A stretch of DNA of 64,000 nucleotides, taken from Oxyruncus cristatus (Eukaryota; Chordata; Aves; Passeriformes; Cotingidae). The DNA lies in NCBI GenBank assembly GCA_013399855.1, contig VXAY01002462.1, positions 62,001-126,000 of the forward strand. Direction: 5' to 3'. Each line of letters starts with the position of its first letter. The first letter of the stretch is position 1. A model generated the notes under the pieces. It searched no databases. It saw nothing but the letters and a program-made list of their open reading frames with translations, and was not told the origin of the DNA. Shown here in pieces: positions 11,253 through 23,178 of the stretch. The translations under genes were made by a program, and so were the position numbers.

Positions 11253-12348
11253 GTAAATATCAAAAGTTAACATATTGTATTATTGGTTTTTAGCTTTACT
11301 GTGTATATATGGAATTTCCTTACTTATTGATATTCATGGTAAAGCATCTGGTCAATAGTTTTGTCTACAGTAATAAAATACCCTGAGTACCTCCTCAATC
11401 CTTGACCCAAATCCTTGGAGAATGGCATCTAGTTACTACCTTTCAGTGCAGGGATCCCTTTCTCTGTTTATAGAGAAATAAGTGTCCTAATGCATAAGTA
11501 TTTGAGCAAAATACTTTAAAAAAAACTAACTTACTGCCATCTACAGAGCTTGATGAAGAATCTCATTAAAGAAATTAAAAACACTATTGAAATGCTTTTG
11601 CCTTAATATGACATTTGGAGTACATTCAGCCTTTGGAAACATTCACCATACATTCAACATCTCTCAAAACCTATGGCACTTCGTGCAGGGGAGAAGAAGC
11701 CACAAATGAAAGCAGACCTGGCTGCTTTCAGTAGCTCTGATTCTCAGGAATTGGATCCCAGCTGAAAAATCAGAGACAGAAATTTCTGTTATAACACCAG
11801 TGGGTGTAATCTTGATGAAACCCTGAAAGGTGGCTTAATTTCAGAGACAGTGTGGGGACATCAGGTCAGACTTTTCTGCTTTTTTTCCCGATAGACAATC
11901 AAATCTCCATTATATACCCAGCTAACACAGTCTGTCAAGGAAGAGCTGTTGAGCCAATGAAGGAACAGGACAGGCTTGTACTTGATGCCTTGTTTGGGCT
12001 CAGCTCAGCATCTGCATGTAGGTCTAAGCGAGGCAAACTAAAGCCAGCAAGGATATTTTGGCACCATTTCCTGGTGGCTACAGTGACTCACATATCTATT
12101 ATGTATTTTCTTTTTTTTAGACTCTACGTATTTAGTCAGCTTTGTTGGCTGATGTCTGATTTTTTGGCTTGTTTCACTATGGCTTGGCTGTACCTTTGAT
12201 CACTTGGCTTGCCCAAGTCAAGTATCACTTGATTTGTAAATCTGCTGCGGTTTCTTAATTGGACTGTTATAGACTGGAATCCATTTATGAAAGTTTGTTT
12301 TTAACATTTCATGGTACATATTAACTATTTTTTCATTCATTCATTCAG

Positions 12349-12421
12349 GCTGCTGAATATAGAGCAGGAGCACAGACAGGAATTTGTGAAGAAGGCTGAG
12401 GAGGATGACTATGATCAGTAA
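12349..12421 (+). other. Candidate exon with an acidic C-terminal-like frame
   Basis: Preceded by a good acceptor (TTTTTTCATTCATTCATTCAG). One frame reads 'LLNIEQEHRQEFVKKAEEDD' and then YDQ, followed by TAA at 12419-12421. Alternatively the exon is spliced at 12417, where CA is followed by GTAAAG. The Glu/Lys-rich composition is more protein-like than the surrounding AT-rich DNA. Joined to the 11207-11252 segment the frame stays open. No gene identity can be offered. Confidence 0.28.
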
Positions 12422-12554
12422 AGGTCATGAACCCTCCTCAGAACACCATTAGTAATTCAAACCAGGACTTCTAAGGTGTGCCGTGAGAGGCATTATCTCA
12501 TTTAATGATGTATATTTTCCTTTCCTATATCATTATTAAGCTCTCTTTCTACAG

Positions 12555-12811
12555 GACCCATTCATGGTGCCTTTCCATACCATAAATGTAGGCAATGGCC
12601 TTAACCTGAGAAAGCTCTCAAGAGGTCAAGCAATGCAAAGGACTGTGCACAACATCTGCATATCACCCTTCCCTTACCAAAGAGAAGATACCACTGACTG
12701 CTGCACCCCTCAGCCTCAGCTCCCTGGTTCCCACTACCATGGTCAGAAGTCTCAATGACACAGCATGTACTCAGAATAGCTGAGAAGGACAGCATGCAGT
12801 CACAGAGACAG
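12555..12811 (+). other. Candidate downstream exon (probably non-coding)
   Basis: Flanked by a strong acceptor (AGCTCTCTTTCTACAG) and a strong donor (GACAG then GTAAAG). Read from the preceding candidate exon, the frame closes after about ten codons (ending in THSWCLSIP), so this would be mostly 3' UTR or lncRNA. Three candidate exons on the same strand within 1.6 kb is suggestive, but such sites are common by chance. Confidence 0.22.
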
Positions 12812-13483
12812 GTAAAGTTCCTGGCCTGGGGAACCTGCAGACTTAGGAAGGATCACTTCTTATTTCTACCTCCTGCCTTCCTTTCTCAAAGCCCTTCTGT
12901 TAGCCCTTCATATTTCTGCCTTCATATTCCCCTTTCCCAGGCCAGGCTTCTAGCTCTGCTTCCTTCAGCTGCATTTCTTCTTACCTCCTCAGTCACTTCC
13001 CTCCCTGCCTGCCTGCCCCTAGTCCCCTCAGGCAGATGGAGGAGTGATGGGGAGAGGAGGGTGAAGGCACCTGTGAATATTTTCAAGCCACAACATGGGG
13101 ACACTTGCCAGCTCACAAGAGCAGCTCCTTGTGCTCATCAGCAAAGTCAAAATGAAATGCAATGGGCACAACAGATCAAAGCAGAAGAGTCCTCTTCTCA
13201 CTATGAATCACATAAATGCATTGTAAAAATGCCAGGAAGGACCAGTGCTTTCTCCTGCTCTGTATGCCCTGTTGGGAAACCTTTCTCAACTGAAAAAGTG
13301 CAGGAGCAGCAAAAGTCTGAATGCCTCCTCCCTAACTGCCCACAAAGTGTGTGTTTCAAAGCCTGTCAGGACTGTTGTCATTCTAGCAAATGCAAGCACA
13401 CACCATGGACACATTCCACAGGCCAAGCCGCCTCTCACAATTTCCTCAGTGTGGATTTGGGGACTGAGCAGGAGCTACTTTAA
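12755..13483 (+). other. Longest open frame (242 codons), unrecognised
   Basis: An uninterrupted ATG-to-stop frame, the longest gap-free one in the window. The predicted product has a Pro/Leu/Ser-rich, pyrimidine-driven N-terminal half (residues about 30-95) and a Cys/Gln/Ser-rich C-terminal half with several Cys (about 165-215). I see no domain, catalytic motif, signal peptide or zinc-finger spacing I can name. It overlaps the donor of the candidate exon ending at 12811, so both cannot be used as drawn in one transcript. Most likely a chance opening in a stop-poor, moderately GC-rich stretch. Confidence 0.12.
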
Positions 13484-15988
13484 TTTGGCATTGTTGTTTC
13501 AGCCCCAAGCAAGCAGATGATTTTTGAAGCAGCTGCAGGCAATAGTTAGTGTTAAGTGGTCACCAGCAAAGCTCTGACACGGAGTCGGGGAGGGCTTTCT
13601 GCAGCAGCAAGCAGGCAGTACACGGGTCATTGCAGGAGTAGGCTCTGTACCAGGAAAAGGACTGCATGGATTTTTGTTTCATATGACAATTGGGATGTGG
13701 TCACAGAGAGAATAAAACCAAGAGAAAAAGCTTGTCAAACAGCCTGGCTGCTCATGGGAGAGCTGATTACGCAGAAGCTGCTCTTCTGCCTCGTGCTGTT
13801 GGGCAAGAGAAGCCCCACAGCCTTTCTTCCACTGGGGCTAGGGCTTGATCCTGCCTGCCTGAAAGTAATAGCTTGCAGCTTGTAGCAGAAAATCCTTGGC
13901 TCTACTCCCACAGCACTATTGCTTTGCTCTATCTTCAATTCAAGACCTAGCAGGAAAAGCCACTCTTGTAGATCGTGGTGGGCAAATGTTTTCATTGCTG
14001 GGGCCGGATGCTGGTTTCGGTAGAATTGCAGGATGACATCCCTTTCTTCTCTAGGAGTTTCATGGTGGCTTAACACACAGGGGTACACCAGAAGATGTTC
14101 AATATGTGCAGGGTTTAGCAGGAACTAGTTGTCTTCCGCTCCCTACTTGGGGCCACAGTGCAGAAGAATATGGGCCACACTGCATCCTCTGACATACTGT
14201 GCTGACCCAGATCTTCATTGTCTTATGGGCACTTCCCATGTTCATTGTATGATTGCGAAGGAGTTCTCCCTCCAGTCTTACCCAGCTCCTCTTGAAGTGG
14301 AACACTGGCAAAATTAGAAGAGGGCACATTAACATTTGTGCCACAGCCAAGGAATGAGCCCCATTCTAATAAGCAAGTACATAGGAGGAGGCAGTGTGAT
14401 GCCTTTTATTCCTTCCACTCTGCAACTCACTAGAGATTTGGAGGTGGGAATAGGACTGCAAGGTGTAAGATGATTTACAAATGGAATCTGATTTTATTCC
14501 TGGTTCCTGTGTCAATATATAACGTTATTTCTTCAAGACGTGGTCATAACTGGGAGTTATGGAGGGGAGCTTGGGGCTTAGAAGATTAAATTTGGGTTTG
14601 CAGCTTTTTTTTTTTTTGGAGCATTTTTTAAAAAATTGACTCTCTCATACTGCCAGCAGCCTTTTTGCCTACTGTGCTGATCAAAGCCCTCAGCTATGCC
14701 ATAATCAGAATGACAATAACAGATCTGTTTGAAACCACCCAAGTGTCATCTTGTACAGCACAGCAGTGTTGAAAGATATTTGCATAAGTGAGAAATAACT
14801 GAGAATGGTTACATTACTCTTCAACCACAGATTCAATTTGTTGCTCTTCATGCAAAAAGTCTGCCCAGAAAAAGAGGTATTGGGCCAACTGTATCTCCAC
14901 TCAAAGGTTGTTAACTGGAAAAACGTATCAGTTGATATCCAAGACCACCAGCATTTCTCTGATGCTGCTGAGCTCAGATGAGCACTGTAATGGAAGGAGA
15001 AGGACTATCCAGATCAGTTCCAATTTTCAATAAATTATATAATGCTTCTGTATATCTCTCTCTAGCAATATAAGAACAGGGGAAGTGGCCTCAGAAAAGT
15101 AGTGAGTTTTGTTATGGAACATTAAACCCACCTTCTTAAGTATATTGGGCAGAATTAATCCTATAAGAGAAACTGACAGAATTCTACAGGAAGGCTTGGC
15201 GTGAAAAAGAGAGCAGCGCTGTAATTGAAATATATTATGATGTATTATTGCTATCATATGAACAAATATGGGGAAAATTCTCACTTCATGAGGGAATAAA
15301 GTGAAGGAAACTGCCTACCTTATTTTAAAGTCACAACAGCTATTCATTCTAAGTAGGACAGACGTCCTTAGCCAGTTGTGAACTTAGCACATGAGAGTTC
15401 AGTGGATGGATGTTCTCTGAGACTGAACCTGGCCCCAGCACTTCTTGTAGCAATTCAAGATACTAAAAAACTAAACCCGTTTACTGTCCCTTTCAGAGTA
15501 TAAAAGAATTGAGCGTTGTTCAGTAATACTGAGCAGAACAACAGCAAAATTTCACAACACAGCGAACTGACACCATCAGGATAAAATACTGTGACTTCTT
15601 TAAACATCATTACATTCCCATGAACTCCAGAAGACACTTTCCAGGGTGCTGGTCACTGGCAGAGCTATAGTGAAAAAGAGGCACAGAGCCTATAGTTTGC
15701 ATGTCCTTTGAACTCAAAAATTATATGAAAGGGGAATGGGGAAGGAAAAAATTGACACAGAGCTTCCACAAAATGTGAGTTCACTCTAGAGAAGATCATA
15801 CTCTGCCTGAATGTCCTCTGTAATTGCTCACAGCTACCCAACCCACTGGCAAAATGGATAGTGTTGGCAATGGTAATAATTAACCAGCTGATTCATGACA
15901 CTTAAGTGATCAAAAATGGGCCTAACTCGGCCAACTGGCTCAACTTAGTGGTGGAAATTGTATCAGTGGAAAAATACATATACTGCCT
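13484..15988. other. Unassigned non-coding sequence
   Basis: No gene or element recognised. Overlapping 109- and 117-codon frames on opposite strands at 13556-14088 are mutual shadows without motifs. A T-run lies near 14607-14618. Confidence 0.5.
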
Positions 15989-16591
15989 TGTAGTGGTTTA
16001 ATCCCAGCTATGAACTAAGTACTGTGCAGCTGCTGGCTCACACACACCCACCCACTCCCAGTGGAGAGAAGAATTGGAAAAAAAAGTAAAACTCTGTCTT
16101 GAAGTAAAAGTAACTTAATAATTCAAAAAAAAAAAATATAATGCTAATAATAATGATGATGATGAGAATAATAATAATAATAATAACTGTAGTGAAAAAG
16201 AGACAGAGAGCAATAAATCCCAAGAAAGACAACTAATACACAATACAGTTGCTCATTACCCCCTGACCAATACCCAGTCCACCCCCAAGCAGTGATTGGT
16301 GGCTCCCTGCCAGCTCCCCCCAATTTATATACTGGGCATGACATTCTGTGGTATGGAATATCCCTTTGGCTAGTTCAGTCAGCTGTTCTGGCCAGGCTCC
16401 TGCCTGGATTCTTATGCTCCTGCTCACTGGCAGAGTATGAGACACTGAAAAATCCTTGATTTAGAGTAAGCACTACTTAGCAACAACTAAAACGTCACAG
16501 TGTTATCAACATTTTTCTCGGACTAAATTCAAAATGCAGCACTGTGCCAACTACTGAGAAAATTGACTCTATCACAGCCAAAACCAGGACG
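15989..16591 (-). mobile_element. Solo LTR of an avian endogenous retrovirus (ERVL-like)
   Basis: The plus strand opens TGTAGTGGTTTAATCCCAGC and ends near ATCACAGCCAAAACCAGGAC, the termini of a very common bird LTR. Read on the minus strand it runs from the GTCCTGGTTT-type 5' end, through the AAGGGATATTCCATACC block, to a TATATAAATTGGGG promoter box (plus 16318-16331). It then has an ATT-rich stretch and the GGGATTAAACCACTACA 3' end. The minus-strand 5' TG has become CG at 16590-16591. I see no matching target-site duplication and no internal retroviral genes, so it is a decayed solo LTR. The class (ERVL versus ERVK) is from memory. The 5'-TATA orientation fixes the strand. Confidence 0.88.
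16126..16189 (+). repeat. A-run plus (AAT)n/(GAT)n trinucleotide tract inside the LTR
   Basis: A poly-A run is followed by AAT, GAT and again AAT triplets. This LTR family usually carries an ATT/AAT-rich stretch here, so it belongs to the element and varies in length by slippage. Confidence 0.88.
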
Positions 16592-18638
16592 TGTATGACA
16601 AAGTATTAAAAAGTGGAGTTATTTTGACCATATATTTTGACTAACTGTGGTAGATACCATAGGATATTAGAAATGCCACTTTACTTACAGCCTTTAAATA
16701 GGTATGGTCTACACGGTATTCATGTAGTTATCATGAAGCCTGCTCACAGCAGGCTAACATATGCCCAATTATACCTGGGGGATGTGGTCAAAGATACATG
16801 GATTCCAGTGGTTCTGAGATCAAGAACTGAGTGTTCAAATTGAGGGAAACACAAGATGGAATGGTTTCAGAAGAAATCACCGATAAGACACAAGAAGATC
16901 CCATCAAAATGTATGAATATCACTGAAACGGAAATGCGTGTGTGTTACTGAGTCCCACTCCTATGAAGCTACTGGCCTTGAAACTAGCAACTTCCTCTTA
17001 AAAGTCTTCACTTTCAAAACAGGCTTAATGCAGAAGATTTTTCAAGATAAGAAGATATAGCTACTCAGAGCTGCACAGCTTGCCTATTGGAAAAATTCTT
17101 CATTTTCTATCAAATGACAAGAGAAAACATATGTTGCTAACAATGTTGCTGCAAATATTGTCATTATAGCTCTGGCATTGCTAATGTAGGAGCTAAATAT
17201 ATTAACAGCTTAGCTCACAGCTAGTCTAAAATAACCAAAGCAAGATAAATTGCTAAAGCATTTAAAAAAATTCATATATATTTATTTTTTTTTTAGTTAA
17301 ATATTCAGAGTTTATAAGCACAGGAGGACACAAGTAGAATAAGCTGAATCAGACAAACATTTAGGTATTAATTGTAACGTATGAAGTGAAAATGAAGTAA
17401 ACTTCATTACTTGCCTTTGCTTGGAACAAGGAATGTGTGAACTGTAAGAACATCCTACCAACAAAGATCAACTCTCCTAGTGAGAAATGAGAATTTTGGG
17501 AAAATACATCATCCAGCTTATAACCAGAATTTGATATTCAGTTCAGACCTTTGCAGATTTTCCATCAGAGGCCTTGCTTGGTTTCAGCATGACACTGGAC
17601 TATCTGCTAGCTCTTTCCATGTCTCTGTCCAAGTCATAATTGAGGAACAAAGATTCATTTAGTCTGTTAGCTCTAGCCCTGCCATTATGTCAGCTCCTCC
17701 TGTTTTCTGGATCAGTGGATGCCTCCAGTTATTACCCAGTGGCCTTCGTCAAAGGCTGGACTTTCCAGAGGCTGAAACATGAAAAAGCAGAAGTCTGATG
17801 CTGGTGATGAGCCAGGACAATCAGTTTCCAAATCAAGATAAAACTACAGTCGTACTTACTATTTTCCTGTGGGAAGGGTCCTGTTTTTTTGATCTGTTCC
17901 AGTGTAGATTTCATCAGTATGGGCTTTTCCACACATGTTTTTATACACTGGTGCCATTGTCCTTTATTCCAGGGCTACGTGTTGAGTAAGCACAGTTATC
18001 ATAAAATGTATTAGTATGTGCAGACACCCTATTGAGTAAAATCAGTCTCGATCAGTACTGAACTGTCTGAACACATCTTGGTGCTCTTTCATTCTGGGAT
18101 TAATTAAGATGGAGGAAAACACTGCTGAATCCTCTTCTGGAAGACCCAAACCAAACACTTTATGAAGGCACATCACAAACATTTGCTTCTACATGTTATT
18201 TCTGTTTCCTAGCAGAAACTCATTAGCAAATTCAGTGGTGAAGTGATTACTCATTAGCTGGTGGCAATGTGGAGCTAAAAACCATGTAAGAATGCCAAAA
18301 GAGGTTTTTATTTATATTGTGCACCCAAATAAAGGACAAAGCAAAAAGATAGCAAAGGCTTGAATGTCTTGAGCTAAGTGTTGATCTTTAAGTTAAAATA
18401 ATTTTTGTGAAAAAAACTCAAAAATATTTGGGATCAGCTCTTACAGAAAAGGAATGAACATCTAAGGTTTGCATACAACAAGGGCAGGTCCACAAGTAAG
18501 TAGCAGAAAGACTTCCCCAGGCTTAGCACCACAGCAAGTACGCATGCAGATCAGATACCCCAACTCCCAGAAGTCCTTCTTGTGTGCTCCACTGCAATAA
18601 TTACATGAGATATTGCATTTGCATTTGTATCTTTATGG
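16592..18638. other. Unassigned AT-rich non-coding sequence
   Basis: No gene, RNA gene or repeat recognised. A T-run lies near 17285-17295. Frames do not exceed 68 codons. Confidence 0.5.
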
Positions 18639-18687
18639 AAAACAAACAAACAAACAAACAAACAAAAACAAACAAAGAAAACAAACT
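18639..18687 (+). repeat. (AAAC)n microsatellite
   Basis: About seven clean AAAC units followed by imperfect AAAAC and AAAG units. Simple sequence repeat. Confidence 0.93.
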
Positions 18688-19195
18688 GATGACAGCTGCC
18701 CACAATGGATATATTGGTAGTGAAGGAGTTCATGTTCATTCTGGTTTAAGTCACTTTTAAAATAACACTCTCCTAAATGTTTAGTCAGTGTCCTGATACA
18801 ATTTATTTGTAAAATGTTATAAAAACTCACATAGTGGTATGATATTTTATCATATTTCACTGAAAATATATTAGATACCCTTCACTGAACTTTTTGGTGT
18901 TCATCTCGAAAGACAGTACCTGACCTACTTAAATAGCAATAAATCTGTATAGTTGCTTATATGACCCATTTTTGTCAACTTAAAGCCCCCTAGCCAAAAT
19001 ATTATCACAGATAAAAACTGAAAATTGTGTGAACACATCTACACATGCCATTGTTTTCTTTTTCAGTGCATACAGTATCTTGAAATCACTTAATATGGAT
19101 TTGTGTGCATCTTTTAAATAAACAACTTCAGCAAATGCAACATTCTTTCTAAGATCATAAAATGGGCAAAAGATGAAGAAATGCTAATCTGAGCA

Positions 19196-19238
19196 AACTT
19201 GAGCAAAACAGTTTTTGCTAACTTGAGCAAAACAGTTT
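19196..19238 (+). repeat. 24-bp tandem duplication
   Basis: AACTTGAGCAAAACAGTTT occurs at 19196-19214 and again at 19220-19238, a period of 24 bp. A degenerate upstream partial copy (CTGAGCAAAC) lies just before the first. A recent local duplication. Confidence 0.9.
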
Positions 19239-19295
19239 CCTTAAGCCATTCAGGATTGCTTACGTTTGTCATCTTGGAAGATATGACATTATACA

Positions 19296-19349
19296 TATTG
19301 TATTATACATAAGATATATAGATATTATACATATAGATATTATACATAA
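19296..19349 (+). repeat. ATACAT/ATAGATATT low-complexity tandem
   Basis: ATAGATATTATACAT is repeated in tandem, with related ATACAT and ATATAT words on either side. It is followed shortly by a GTGTGTG plus G7 run near 19352-19367. Confidence 0.85.
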
Positions 19350-19367
19350 AGAGTGTGTGTGGGGGGG

Positions 19368-22300
19368 AATTATGCAGAGAAGCACAGGGTGAGGAGGTTA
19401 GGATTCAATTTCCATGTCAAGAAAAAAACTCTCTCCTTCTGTGTAATCTTAATTAACACAAAGCTGGAGGAGACCTCTTGAGCCGTTGAGTCTAGACCAC
19501 ACAGTCCACAGTATAAAGCATGATATGTATGTGTGTGCCTAGTATAGCTGGTGCACAGTGAAGCTTGTGTGATGGGACAAGGCTTGAATCACTGCATCAG
19601 AGAGGATCTGCTGTTGCACGTGCATAATCACCATGGCTTCAGGAGATGAGTTTCGGCAATGGTGTCAGTCGCAGCTTTATGCAACTATGCTGAGCCACAG
19701 CTCTCTCTGCAGCCCTGCATCAGATAAATTTCCTCAGCTGGTGAGCAGGGAAACATTATAGAAAGAAACCCTAAGCAATAATTTTGTTTAACATAGCAGT
19801 TGTCTTCCCTTTTTTTACCTCTGAGCTCCATCTGCCCACAGTGTAATTTCAGGGATTTCTGGGTTAAAAGCTCTGACAACTATGAGTGCTTGGTAAACAG
19901 ACCTTCCCTTATCATCAGAAAGTAAATGTCCAAGAGCTCCTTCTTCAGGAAAGATTTTTTTTCCTTTCACAGTGAGCAGACAGATGTTGATTGAGCTTTA
20001 CTCCAGCAGCTGGTAGGTGGAGCAATCTCTCTCCCGGAGGCAGGAGTAGGTGGGGGTAACCAGCCTTCCAGCTGTGCAGCTGGGCTAAGGTTTGCGGTCA
20101 CTGGACAGAATTGCAGTGAAATTTCTTTGGTACAATAGAGCAAAAAGCCCATACATAAACCTGTCTGGCTGCAAGGAACAGCACACATGACTTTGCACCA
20201 GTCCACAGTCCTTTTAACCTAGATGAGAGTGCTGCCCTAGCATGACCTACAAGCTGAAGAATTAGTTAATTTTCCCCTCTGATTAATAGCTCATGTAAAA
20301 TTAGTAGCAAGGAAAAAAGATGTGCTAGTTAACCACCACATCTTTCCTGGCGGGAGGATGTAAATGTTGAAGGCAGAGATAATATTACCTCCCCTGGGCA
20401 TTAGACGCTTGGTGGTTTGGAGCACATGCCTTTGATAATCAACATCAGTATCTCTTTCATGTCACTGAACAGAAAATAGGGCCTCTTCAAAGAGACTAAC
20501 TCAGAAAAGAAATTGTTAAACAGGCCTGGCTGGGTTGAGCAATGCTGGAAATAAAGTACCCTGGAGGGGCAGTACTAGAAGTGAGGTCAGCACTCTCCGA
20601 CAGGGCAAGGGAGTGCATTAATAGCCCTCTGTACTGCCTCTGAAGTTCAGATTGTTGCCAGTGAATATCCATGTGGCCCTCCCATTCTCCCCCTCCATAT
20701 GCTGCTCTGATGATTAGCATTCTGCCTTCTTGTCATAAAATACGTGAATTAGCTGATGGCCAGGAGCTTCCTGGCCTGAGCTTTTGAACTGCTACAGAGC
20801 TTCAATTACACACCCTCACTGAGAAAGAATTATTTTTTTTAATCCTGAATTTTTCATAATGTTAATCCACTAGTAGATACTTGTCCTTTATCTAAGACAC
20901 CAAGACGTTCAGCAAATGCACATGGAAGAATGAGGCTTTGTTCCTTCACCATCCGGACTCCTGTTTCATGTGTGCTTCAAATAAAGGAATTATTCCTTTC
21001 TAATGACTCACAGTTTTCTTTGTTTTAACCCTTCTAGAGGCAAATGACTAGCTGTACACTGATGACATGATTTCTCTCCTGGAAGGTAACTAATACAAAA
21101 TTAACCTTTCAGCAGAAGCACCTTTAGAAAAGCACATCTAGTTTTAGCCTGGGAGTTTCAAAGTTTCTTAATAAAACTAGTCATTCAGTAACAACGTGCT
21201 TGGCTATTGAAGGTGCCTTGCACCATCCTACTTCTTCTGGACTGTCAAAGCAGCTTAAGATGTGATCTGAAGCAAGAGTAGAGAGTCAGGGCTGTGCTCG
21301 CAGGTGTGTTTCCCATAGCATAACTGAGCACCACGGCCAGGTCTCCAAGTGAGGTTTGTCTGTCTCTCCATCGCTGGGCCATTTGGAGACACAGAGCCCT
21401 TGGAGCCTCATGTAGGGGGTAATGCACCCTGACAGCACACCCTGTGTTAGGACAGGGTGGGTAGCTTGGGCAAGAAGCAATGCTGACACAGTTATGCTGC
21501 TTGCTGACCTAGAGCTCTGAGTCACGGGAAACCAGGGATCTTGGCAAGATGCTTCATTTTTAAAATTCAAAGATACCTCCTGATGAAAGCAAAAGAAAGC
21601 AAGATGTTTTGATTAGGTGACTTAAGGTACAGTCTTTCTTTGAGTACAAACTCTTTGTCATAACCATTTTTGTGTACGTTTCTTTCTAACGAGATGTTAG
21701 TTTCTGTCCAGTGTAAACATGTATAAACAAATTAATTACTGCCCGCTCTGGCCAGGAAACTTTGTCAAGCAATAGCAGACACAGTATTTGAGCACAGATA
21801 CAGCTGGTAGAGTTTGAATTCTGGTCAGTAGCATCTGAAAGAGTTTGTCACTGCCTGCAGAGGTCTGGACATACACTTCTTGAACCAAATGCCAGCAATT
21901 CACTAACTTCTTGAGTGGATAAAGGAAAACAGAAACACTTGAGAGCAAAACCTTCAACCATCCACTGCTTGGTGTTGCTCTGGCTTAAATTTCCTTGAAT
22001 ATTCTGTCCCAAATCTACTCAAATGTATCATTTCTTTCCATTTCCACTTCTTTCCAGGAGCAGATTCTTACATTTTACCTCTTAAATTGCTTCAACAGCC
22101 AACCCTCAAAGCTTAGCTCTAGAGAATCTTAAGACCAGAAGTAGACATTTTTCCTAGTAAACAGGGAGTTGAGCTCTCGAGAGGCTCGGAAATTCAGTGC
22201 TGTTTCTGGTGAACTAGAGAGCAGAGCCTGCTAAGCAGGGTCCTCCCAAGGCTGCACAAAAATGCCACGTGTATAAATGACTCGAACACGTTTCCTGTGT

Positions 22301-23140
22301 GCCCAGCCAGCAGGAGTGCCAAGGCAAACAGGAGAGATTAAAACTTTATCTCACACAACAGACTGCGGCACTGCCTCCCCGCAGCTTCTGCTGCAGCTTT
22401 GGAAATTAAGTAACACTGGGGAGGGATCTGGCTGCTGAGCCAGCATACCTCAAACACATCCGGGCCTGTCCCTAAATCAGCTCCACCCAGGCTGTGCAGG
22501 GAGTGTTATGGTACCCTGGCACAGCAGTGATCTCTGTAGAAGACCCAGAGAACTAGGGAACAGCATTTGTGGCAGCACTCCTCTTTGCCAGCTTGAAGAT
22601 CATCGTATTGCTCATATTCACCATCTAAACTAATACCTGCTTCACTGCACAGATACACATCTTCAAAGGGATCTTCTCTCCAAAACGCTCTCCAAGAATT
22701 TTAAAGGCAATTAAGTTTCACAGTGTCTTTTGAGGGAGGTACTGTTGAGTGTGGAGGGGTTTTTCAAGCAAAAGAAATTGAGACATGATGAAATTTAGAG
22801 TCTCTCTCAGAAAGCCAGGGTGGAATCAGAAGCAGACCGATACCAAATTTCCAGGGGTGTGCCAACACACGCATTTCTCCATGATGCAACTCAGGAGATC
22901 TGATAGCCAAACTTTGAATGCTATTCTAAATTGCCTAATGTGGATGAAGTTTGTTACCCTAGTTATCTAGTCTTATTTCAGATTTACTGATCTCTCAGTC
23001 TCAATCAACTGGTATCCAGTTTGCTGGTATCTATATAGGTCCATGAGGTTGGAACAACTTTAGAGCTGTAGAATGTTCCTGTTTTTTAAAAAGGGCAAAA
23101 AGGCATATGTGATAAATTCTGTCAAAGATCAGCAAAACTC
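19368..23140. other. Unassigned non-coding sequence
   Basis: Unique sequence with patches of higher GC around 19.98-20.1 kb, 21.2-21.5 kb and 22.2-22.5 kb. The frames at 21286-21570 (minus, 94 codons) and 19967-20206 (minus, 79 codons) have no recognisable motif. Confidence 0.5.
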
Positions 23141-23178
23141 CTTGGCTATTTCTCTCCTACTTGGCTATTTCTCTCCAA
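23141..23178 (+). repeat. 19-bp tandem duplication
   Basis: CTTGGCTATTTCTCTCCTA is followed directly by CTTGGCTATTTCTCTCCAA. The two units differ at one base, a small recent duplication. Confidence 0.93.
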
